Positions 57,795 through 64,000 of a stretch of DNA of 64,000 bases are shown here, one piece after another. How positions within the stretch are numbered: position 1 is the stretch's first letter; each line of letters starts with the position of its first letter. The position numbers and the translations under genes are program-made. The stretch is from the NCBI GenBank assembly GCA_001552935.1, contig KQ959713.1:62911-126910 (forward strand), written 5' to 3'. This DNA is from Umbribacter vaginalis. GTDB lineage: Bacteria > Actinomycetota > Coriobacteriia > Coriobacteriales > Eggerthellaceae. The notes beneath the pieces are model-generated. The model saw only the letters and a list, made by a program, of their open reading frames with translations, did not search any database and had not been told where the DNA came from.

Positions 57795-59714
57795 ATGGCT
57801 CTTCAACATATTATCCTTGGCACAGCAGGCCATATTGATCATGGCAAATCGACCCTTGTCAAAGCGCTTACCGGCACCGATCCCGACCGTCTTCAAGAAG
57901 AAAAAGCGCGCGGCATAACTATCGAGCTTGGCTTTGCACAGTTGCCTCTTGGCAGCAACCTTGTGTGCGGCATTGTTGATGTTCCTGGTCACGAGCGTTT
58001 TGTGCGACAAATGATTGCAGGAGCAACGGGGATTGATTTAGCGCTACTTTGTATTGCCGCAGATGACGGCATTATGCCGCAAACGCGTGAGCATCTTGCT
58101 GTTCTTGAAATGCTTGGGGTTCAACATATGGTTGTTGCGCTTACGAAGTGTGACTCGTTCGATGATGAATGGATTTCCCTGCTCACCGACGACATTCGCG
58201 CATTTCTTGCCGATACTTCCTATGCGCAGGCAGCTATTATTCCCACATCGGCACGCACGGGCCGCGGCATTCCCGAGCTTAAAGAGTCCCTGCTACAGGC
58301 AGCAAAACAATGCAAGTCACTTCATACAAACGATATTATGCGCATGCCAGTTGATCGTGTGTTTACTATCAAAGGGGCTGGTACCGTTGTTACGGGAACG
58401 CTCTGGAGCGGTACCGTTCGCAAAGATGATGATCTTGAAATTCACCCATCGGGCGCGCTTGTACGCGTGAGAGGCGTGCAAAGCCACGACACAAACTGCG
58501 AGTTAGCGCATGAATCGTCACGTGTTGCACTGAATTTAGCAGGTATTACAACATCGGATATTCGCCCTGGCTGTGTGCTTACATCGCCGAACAGCATTAC
58601 CGATACCGATCGCTTTGATGCGTTCATCACGAACTGCGCACCGCTCAAAAAACGCCCGCTTAAAACGGGAACGCGCCTGCGCATTGCTCATGGTACTAAA
58701 GAAGTGTTCGGGCGCGTGTTGCTAATGAACAAGCAGGAAAGCCTTGAAAGTAACCAGCGCACGTTTGCGCAAATTCGCCTTGAAGAATCGCTTACGATAT
58801 GCGAAAACGACCGTTTTATCTTGCGAACGCAATCGCCTGTGTGCGTGCTGGGCGGCGGCATTGTGTTGCGCGCGCACCCAAAACGCCGCACCACTCTTGA
58901 CGCGCTAGAAGAATCGCAGCTGAACGCGCTGCTTAAAGGCGACTACGCTACCGCGTTTTCCTGCGCACTTGAACGCGCAACGGCGCCGTTTACGCTTGCA
59001 GATTTCCAACATTTATCGGGGCTTCCTTTGAAGGAATGTGCACAACGTTTGCAGGAAGCGTGCAGCACTAATCTGGTGGTTGCACTCGGTGCATTTTATG
59101 CGCCTCGCGCGCTTCAAACGCGGTTGTCCTCAAGCCTTGAACAAACGGTGCTCAGCTACCATCAGGCGCATCCCGACAAGCGAGGTATGCCAAAACAAGA
59201 GTTATTCTCTCATATTGCGTCCAAGTTTCATCCGCCCCTGCCTGTGGAATGCTGTGAAGCGCTGCTAAACTTTCAGCTGACAAAGGGCGCGCTTGAACTT
59301 GACAACGCTCTCGTTGCACATAAAAAGGCCGCAGGTGGAGCACGTAAAAACGACGAAACATTGAAAGATACGCTGCTTACTGCACTTCGTGATGCAGGAA
59401 GTGCCCCTCCCCTTCTACCTGCACTTTTTAAGCAAGCAGACATTCACAATACCTCGCTTGCATACCGCATTATTGGTGCGCTTGCAGCAGAGGGTTCCGT
59501 GGTACGTATTCAACCCGACCTTGCATTTGAAAAACGTGCCTATGAACAGCTGAAAGATGCCGTCGTGCTCTATTTACAAGCGAACACACGCGCGCAGGCT
59601 GCCGACCTAAAAAACGCTATGGGTGTCTCGCGCAAATATGCTATTCCACTGTTGGAATACTTTGACAGTAAACACATCACAAAACGAGCAGGTGATTTTC
59701 GTGAACTTGCCTAA
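57795..59714 (+). CDS. selB: Selenocysteine-specific elongation factor SelB
   Basis: Delivers Sec-tRNA to UGA codons by binding the SECIS hairpin. The 639-residue protein begins with GTPase motifs GTAGHIDHGKST, DVPGHERFVRQ and TKCD. EF-Tu-like domains follow, and the C-terminal part consists of winged-helix domains that bind SECIS RNA (ending GVSRKYAIPLLEYFD). The ATG at 57795 with AAAGGAACT starts exactly at the family N-terminus; 30 upstream codons are spacer. The end overlaps the proposed selD start by 14 bp. Confidence 0.96.
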   Translation: MALQHIILGTAGHIDHGKSTLVKALTGTDPDRLQEEKARGITIELGFAQLPLGSNLVCGIVDVPGHERFVRQMIAGATGIDLALLCIAADDGIMPQTREHLAVLEMLGVQHMVVALTKCDSFDDEWISLLTDDIRAFLADTSYAQAAIIPTSARTGRGIPELKESLLQAAKQCKSLHTNDIMRMPVDRVFTIKGAGTVVTGTLWSGTVRKDDDLEIHPSGALVRVRGVQSHDTNCELAHESSRVALNLAGITTSDIRPGCVLTSPNSITDTDRFDAFITNCAPLKKRPLKTGTRLRIAHGTKEVFGRVLLMNKQESLESNQRTFAQIRLEESLTICENDRFILRTQSPVCVLGGGIVLRAHPKRRTTLDALEESQLNALLKGDYATAFSCALERATAPFTLADFQHLSGLPLKECAQRLQEACSTNLVVALGAFYAPRALQTRLSSSLEQTVLSYHQAHPDKRGMPKQELFSHIASKFHPPLPVECCEALLNFQLTKGALELDNALVAHKKAAGGARKNDETLKDTLLTALRDAGSAPPLLPALFKQADIHNTSLAYRIIGALAAEGSVVRIQPDLAFEKRAYEQLKDAVVLYLQANTRAQAADLKNAMGVSRKYAIPLLEYFDSKHITKRAGDFRELA

Positions 59715-60972
59715 CAATGAGTACATGACGCGCACAAAGCATGAAGAAGCCAGCGAAGCAGCGCGTGCACAAGAAGAAAAGGGCCTTGCAAACAGCGCAG
59801 ATGCTGTGAAGGAAACGGCTCAAGGAGCGAATCTAGCGGCGGCTCAAGGGGCGGTGTCAAACGCAGTTCCATCCGCAGCACCAGACGCAAACCAAGGAAC
59901 CGCAGAAACACGTTCTGCATGTGAAACGGTAAAACTCACGCGCCTTACTTCAAAAGGCGGTTGAGCAGCAAAATGGGGTCCGGGCGACCTTGCCACTATT
60001 CTTAATACGCTAAAACCGCAGGCAGCAAGCGAGCTTATGCTTGGTTTCGAAACAAGCGACGATGCTGCTGTCTACAAACTTAACAACGAACAAGCGGCCA
60101 TTCTGACGCTTGATTTTCTAACGCCGATTGTTGATGATCCGTACCAATTTGGACGCATTGCCGCAGCTAATGCACTATCGGATGTATTTGCAATGGGTGC
60201 TACACCGCTTTGTGCGCTTAATATTGTTGCACTTTCTCCATCGCTTGGAAATAATGTTGCCAGCGCTATCTTGCAAGGTGGGCTGGATGCTGTTAACGAA
60301 GCAGGAGCGGTGCTGGTGGGTGGGCATTCCATCGATGACACTGAGCCAAAATACGGACTTGCGGTGCTTGGAATTGCACACCCATCGCGGATAATTCGCA
60401 ACGCAGGCGCACAGCCGAGTGACGCACTGTATCTTACAAAGCCCCTTGGAACAGGTATTTTGGGGCAGGCATTCCGAAAGGGCCACATCGATCAGGCGGC
60501 ATTTGAGCCGGCAATTCAATCGATGATGCAGCTTAACGCCGCCGGTTCGCGCGCGATGCAAGCAGCACACGCACATGCAGGAACCGATGTAACGGGCTTT
60601 GCACTTGCAGGTCATTTGCATGAAATGCTGCAGGCAAGCAAGGTGGGCGCACGTCTTAATTGGGATGCCATTCCTTTGTTGCCGCGCGTGTGGGACTTGT
60701 GTTGCAAGGGCATTTTGCCTGGCAGATGCGCCACAGTGATCGACTTTTCACGAAACTTTATCGATTCAGGTACACTTGATACCCAAACACTGCAGCGGCG
60801 TTTGGGCGTGCTGTGCGATCCACAAACCTCAGGCGGCTTGCTGGTAGCAGTTGACGAGCACAATGCTGCGCGCTTTGAAGCAGCATTTTGTGCAGAAACA
60901 GGCGTTGTACCTGCGCGCATAGGCACGTGTATAGAAGATGAAACGTGTTCGATTCACTTTGCAGACGCCTAA
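59701..60972 (+). CDS. selD: Selenophosphate synthase, a selenoprotein (UGA at 59962 read as Sec)
   Basis: Makes selenophosphate from selenide and ATP. The reading frame crosses TGA at 59962-59964, with clear SelD sequence on both sides: LTSKGG-U-AAKWGPGDL, then TLDFLTPIVDDPYQFGRIAAANALSD, DVTGFALAGHLHEML and DPQTSGGLLV. The Sec (U88 from the GTG start) takes the place of the catalytic Cys17 of E. coli SelD, and K91 keeps the spacing of Lys20. The first ~75 residues are a low-complexity Ala/Glu/Gln extension. The start is uncertain: GTG 59701 (after GCAGGTG) or ATG 59725. A short SECIS-like hairpin follows the UGA. Confidence 0.93.
59965..59993 (+). promoter_or_regulatory. Candidate bacterial SECIS element in selD
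   Basis: GGGTC (59976-59980) pairs with GACCT (59986-59990) around a CGGGC loop; a lower GCA/TGC stem with a 5' bulge extends it. The apical loop lies 17-21 nt after the UGA and has G among its first two bases, meeting the published general features of bacterial SECIS hairpins. Confidence 0.65.
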
Positions 60973-61213
60973 CATTACTGAGCAACAAACAGAATTTCAG
61001 CGCCATAGAGCATTGCAAGCAACATTACCGCATCGTACATTGAAGTAGGAACACAACAAAACAGGAATGCAATGAAGTAGGAATGCAACAACACAGAAAC
61101 ACAATGCATTAGCAGCGCTACAAGCAAGCAAAACTTCAATCGAACAAGCTGCAAGGCAAAAACGTGCACCAAACTGCGCGTAGCTATACAGAGAGAAACA
61201 AGGGGTGGGTACT

Positions 61214-61870
61214 GTGCCACGTGAAGCGCTAGCGAAAAAACGAGAGCGGGCAATAGAGATTGCCAATCGTATGAACGCGCACTACGGCATGGCAGAGTGC
61301 GCCTTGCATTGGTGGAAAGACCCCTTCAAGCTTACGATTGCAGTGTCGTTATCTGCACAAACAACCGACAAAAGCGTGAACGAGGTTACCCCTACTTTGT
61401 GGAAGCACTATCCAAATGCCTACGAACTGGCAGCAGCGCGCCTAAGCGACGTCGAGCGCATTCTGAAAAGCATCGGTTTGTATCGCAACAAATCTAAAAA
61501 TTGCATTGCATGTGCGCAAATGATTGTGTCTGATTTCAACGGTGAGGTTCCGCACACGATGGATGAGCTCACCAAATTGCCTGGTGTTGGGCGTAAAACC
61601 GCCAACATTGTGCTGAACGAAGCTTTTGGAATTGTAGAAGGTATTGCCGTAGACACGCACGTATTTCGTATTGCGCATAAATTACAGCTAGCACGCAGTG
61701 ATGCGCCACTCAAAACCGAACAAGAGCTATTGAAACTGTATCCGCAATCGTATTGGAAGCCTATCAATCACCAATGGGTGTTATTTGGGCGAGAAACCTG
61801 CATTGCACGCCATCCTCGCTGTTCAGAGTGCTTTTTAAGCGACCTATGCCCTTCGGCTCACGTAGAATAA
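61214..61870 (+). CDS. nth: Endonuclease III
   Basis: DNA glycosylase/AP lyase for oxidised pyrimidines. The helix-hairpin-helix ELTKLPGVGRKTANIVL carries the catalytic Lys, and AVDTHVFR the catalytic Asp. A C-terminal [4Fe-4S] loop is spaced C-X6-C-X2-C-X5-C (CIARHPRCSECFLSDLC). The 218-residue length is normal. Starts are GTG candidates: 61214 with AGGGGTGGG ahead is preferred over 61205, which would fall inside the ribosome site. Confidence 0.95.
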   Translation: MPREALAKKRERAIEIANRMNAHYGMAECALHWWKDPFKLTIAVSLSAQTTDKSVNEVTPTLWKHYPNAYELAAARLSDVERILKSIGLYRNKSKNCIACAQMIVSDFNGEVPHTMDELTKLPGVGRKTANIVLNEAFGIVEGIAVDTHVFRIAHKLQLARSDAPLKTEQELLKLYPQSYWKPINHQWVLFGRETCIARHPRCSECFLSDLCPSAHVE

Positions 61871-61908
61871 ATCGCGCCACACCACCATATACACGCCACC
61901 ATATATAA

Positions 61909-61937
61909 AAGCACCCTCTCTTTTCAGAAAGGGTGCC
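61909..61937. terminator. Convergent hairpin between nth and ahpC
   Basis: GCACCCT pairs with AGGGTGC around a 12-base, partly pairing loop. On the minus strand it is followed by TTTTATAT, so it more likely terminates ahpC; it may also serve nth. Confidence 0.7.
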
Positions 61938-62070
61938 TAATTTGTAATTCTGTTCTATCTGGACTGTTCGCGCCAACAAGCATCAAAGGAGCTTAATAAA
62001 GGTACGTGACAGCTTTACCGCTATGCAGCGTTCCTGCTTTGCAGCTGTGCAATGTTGCACGTTTTGTGGC

Positions 62071-62634
62071 TTACAGCTTACCAACAAGGTCGATGCCAGG
62101 GTGCAAAACTTCAGCGCCAGGAACCCATTTTGCAGGACATACTGAGTCACCATGCTTAGCTACAAACTGGCATGCTTGAACTTTACGGAGCAATTCAACG
62201 GCATTACGTCCAATAGAACCCTGGTTAATTTCGTACGCAACAATCTTACCCTGAGGATCAACAATGAAGCTTCCACGCTCAGCAACGCCATCAGCCTCAA
62301 TAAGTACATCGAACATCTTTGAAAGAACATGCGTTGGATCAGCAAGCATAGGATATTGCAATTTGCTAATGTTCTCAGAAGCGTCATGCCATGCTTTGTG
62401 AACGAAATGAGTATCGGTGCTTACGGAATAAATCTCGCAATCTGCCTGCTTGAACTGGTCGTATAGAGCGCTTAAATCTTCAAGCTCAGTTGGGCACACG
62501 AATGTGAAATCAGCAGGATAGAAGAAAAATACCGACCATTTTCCTAATACGTCTTGCTTTGAAACAGTTTTAAAACCGTCATTGTGAAATGCCTGAACGG
62601 TAAAATCTTCAATTTCTTTACCAATAAGTGACAT
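62071..62634 (-). CDS. ahpC: Alkyl hydroperoxide reductase subunit C (typical 2-Cys peroxiredoxin)
   Basis: Reduces hydrogen and organic peroxides. The peroxidatic Cys47 is in FFYPADFTFVCPTE and the resolving Cys166 in DSVCPAKW; the 187-residue length matches the AhpC class. Both cysteines are ordinary Cys codons, not UGA. No ahpF reductase is adjacent. The ATG has GGAAGG ahead and a good promoter at 62696-62723. Long untranslated gap beyond. Confidence 0.96.
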   Translation of the reverse strand: MSLIGKEIEDFTVQAFHNDGFKTVSKQDVLGKWSVFFFYPADFTFVCPTELEDLSALYDQFKQADCEIYSVSTDTHFVHKAWHDASENISKLQYPMLADPTHVLSKMFDVLIEADGVAERGSFIVDPQGKIVAYEINQGSIGRNAVELLRKVQACQFVAKHGDSVCPAKWVPGAEVLHPGIDLVGKL

Positions 62635-62695
62635 AGTTACGTTCCTTCCTTACGAGTGTATACATTTAATTGCATACCCTTTAATTGATAGCTAT

Positions 62696-62723
62696 ATAAT
62701 AGCCCAGTTTAAGCAAAGGTCAA
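62696..62723 (-). promoter_or_regulatory. Sigma-A-type promoter of ahpC
   Basis: On the minus strand TTGACC (62718-62723) and TATTAT (62696-62701) are separated by 16 bp, about 60 bp before the ahpC start codon. Confidence 0.65.
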
Positions 62724-63010
62724 GGCAAAAACGTACAAGTTTCTATTCTGTAATAATGTTACTACGGGAAACAAAATATTATATTATGAACATTCTTACT
62801 TCTCGTAAGTATAGTGCTTATCGGAAGCGCTGCTGGATTAACAAACAGAATTCTACGGAAGCGCTCAAATAATAATCAAAAGAGTGCTTAACGTGCCTAA
62901 AGCACGAGTTTTAACGTGTAAGTAAGATACCAATAGGCTGCATAATAAGCGGTTTGTTTTCTACAAGGAACAGCCCGCTTAGAACCGCCTAAACAAGACC
63001 ACGCTCCAGT
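62724..63010. other. Unassigned spacer with inverted repeats
   Basis: Holds GGAAGCGCT twice (62823 and 62854), a CGTGC/GCACG mini-hairpin followed by TTTT (62892-62912), and GCGGTT/AACCGC arms about 25 nt apart near 62950-62990. It could contain a small RNA, but I do not recognise a known class (no RNase P, SRP, tmRNA or 6S signature). Confidence 0.35.
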
Positions 63011-63052
63011 AAGAAAAACCCACCCTGCACTATAACAGGGTGGGTTTCTTGT
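63011..63052 (-). terminator. Terminator of the rpoA-rplQ operon
   Basis: AAACCCACCCTG pairs with CAGGGTGGGTTT around a 7-base loop, followed on the minus strand by TTTTTCTT; 130 bp past the rplQ stop. Confidence 0.92.
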
Positions 63053-63179
63053 TTATGAACACTATGCTTGCACATGCATTAAAGTAGCTAACACGAAGTA
63101 CCATACTCAAAACAGCTTACATGCAGATTGCGTAAAGTACTACGTTCGTAATACGTGCTTGCTGCTTGGCTTTCGCAGT

Positions 63180-63827
63180 TTACTTGTCTGCTTTCTTCTC
63201 TGCACTATCGGCAGATTTTTTTGAAGCAGGCTTTTCGTCAGCTGCTTTTGCTTCTGTTGCTGAAGCACTCTGTTCGCTTGCTTGCGCAGCATTTTCACTG
63301 GTAGCAGCCTCAGTTTCAGCATCTTTGCTTGCTTCAGCTGCAGCAGTGCTTTCCGTTACCGTTTTAGCAATTTCACTTGCGCCTTTAACGTCTGCTTCAG
63401 CCGCTTTGCGCGTAGCTTTACGCGGTGTAGCCTTCTTTGCAGCACCTTTTTCCTGCTTGTGAACAGGCTCGGTAACAAGCTCAATGATAACCATAGGAGC
63501 GTTATCGCCTTTGCGGTTACCCAGCTTCATGATGCGCGTATATCCACCATTACGATCGGAAAACAAGCCCTGTGCAACTTTTTCAAATACTTCGCGCACA
63601 AGCTCTTTATCGCCGCCCAAACGAGCAATAGCCAAACGGCGAGAATGCAAATCGCCTTTCTTTGCCCACGTAATAATGCGATCAACATCGGGGCGAATTT
63701 CCTTCGCACGCGACTCAATAGTCTTAATACGATCGTTTGCAAGCAAGGCACCAACGAGGCTGCGTTTCATCGCACGTGTATGGCTCGAGTCGGTACCGAG
63801 CTTACGGCCTTTGTAGTTGTGTCTCAT
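63180..63827 (-). CDS. rplQ: Ribosomal protein L17 with ~90-residue Ala/Glu/Lys tail
   Basis: Residues 1-~120 are L17: MRHNYKGRKLGTDSSHTRAMKRSL, RIKTIESRAKEIRP, RRLAIARLGGDKELVREVFEKVA and GGYTRIMKLGNRKGDNAPMVIIEL. The protein then continues to 215 with an Ala/Glu/Ser/Lys-rich, charge-balanced tail, similar in character to that on L31 in this window. L17 lies near the exit tunnel of the large subunit. It is 13 bp after rpoA, the conserved end of the alpha operon. Confidence 0.95.
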   Translation of the reverse strand: MRHNYKGRKLGTDSSHTRAMKRSLVGALLANDRIKTIESRAKEIRPDVDRIITWAKKGDLHSRRLAIARLGGDKELVREVFEKVAQGLFSDRNGGYTRIMKLGNRKGDNAPMVIIELVTEPVHKQEKGAAKKATPRKATRKAAEADVKGASEIAKTVTESTAAAEASKDAETEAATSENAAQASEQSASATEAKAADEKPASKKSADSAEKKADK

Positions 63828-63840
63828 GATCTCTGTCTCC

Positions 63841-64000
63841 CTACAATTTCAGATTCAAGCCCATCGAAATAAGCTTATCGCGTACTTCTTCAATAGACTT
63901 TGCACCAAAGTTTCTGATATTAAGTAAATCGTTCTCAGAAAAGTTAACAAGCTGACGTACTGAAGAAATACCAGCACGTTTTAAGCAGTTAAACGAACGT
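63841..64000 (-). CDS. rpoA: RNA polymerase alpha subunit, C-terminal end (5' part outside window)
   Basis: The last ~52 residues are visible: [39 protein letters not shown] and the ending MGLNLKL. This is the alpha C-terminal domain that contacts UP elements and activators. The order rpoA-rplQ is the standard end of the ribosomal alpha operon. Confidence 0.96.
   Translation of the reverse strand, partial: RSFNCLKRAGISSVRQLVNFSENDLLNIRNFGAKSIEEVRDKLISMGLNLKL

Noticed and set aside
59962-59964. TGA seen at first as a nonsense mutation splitting selD
   Set aside because: It lies exactly at the catalytic position, is followed by a SECIS-like hairpin, and both halves are fully conserved with the Sec machinery nearby.
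62071-62634. AhpC as a possible selenoprotein
   Set aside because: Both redox positions are encoded by normal cysteine codons and the frame has no UGA.

Overview
The window looks like a low-to-mid GC chromosome segment from an anaerobic Gram-positive actinobacterium, most likely of the class Coriobacteriia (Cryptobacterium/Eggerthellaceae-like). This placement is inferred from gene content, not from a search. The supporting features are pyruvate:ferredoxin oxidoreductase, two-subunit oxygen-sensitive class I fumarase, FAD-dependent ThyX, menaquinone genes, sortase-anchored surface proteins, Tat-lipoprotein binding proteins and a full selenocysteine apparatus. Nearly everything is ordinary chromosomal coding sequence. 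No phage, integrase, CRISPR array, plasmid gene or intact transposase is visible.

Layout. 1-11.8 kb (minus strand): a tight run thyX, topA, malic enzyme, fumarase alpha and beta, tmk, holB, ricT, pncB and a degV gene cut by the window edge. 12-21.3 kb: a methyltransferase, rpmE, a BspA/SHIRT LPXTG surface protein, an L,D-transpeptidase and nifJ. 21.8-27.4 kb (plus): a peptide ABC transporter in which one permease and one ATPase are a single polypeptide. 27.9-31.3 kb: an iron/cobalamin/heme-type ABC transporter. 31.6-34.0 kb: asnB and a 5'-truncated GatD-like remnant. 34.0-35.7 kb: an AT-rich, probably acquired DUF4143 ATPase gene behind four 23-bp repeats. 35.9-38.8 kb (minus): a sialic-acid catabolic operon nanA-nanK-nanE. 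39.1-43.1 kb: mfd and, behind it, tRNA-Sec. 43.4-48.9 kb: a ferric-reductase-like membrane protein, menI, menB, menE and an MFS transporter. 49.1-55.5 kb (minus): an NSS transporter, gdhA, two selenium-associated small proteins (DUF3343 and YedF) and a second LPXTG surface protein whose upstream region carries 15 CTGT units. 56.0-61.9 kb (plus): selA, selB, selD and nth. 62-64 kb (minus): ahpC, rplQ and the end of rpoA.

The most coherent system is selenium use. The window holds tRNA-Sec(UCA), SelA, SelB and SelD, plus YedF and a DUF3343 protein. SelD itself needs an in-frame UGA at 59962-59964 to be read as selenocysteine at its catalytic position, followed by a small SECIS-like hairpin. The enzyme that makes the selenium donor is therefore itself a selenoprotein.

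A second theme is short tandem duplication and low-complexity growth. Exact-period repeats of 12, 18, 21, 23, 24 and 58 bp occur in leaders and coding sequence, and a tetranucleotide tract lies upstream of a surface-protein gene. Many housekeeping proteins carry unusual hydrophilic tails: L31, L17, TopA and RicT at the C-terminus, Tmk, NanK, MenE, SelD and FecCD at the N-terminus, and Mfd, PFOR and HolB internally.
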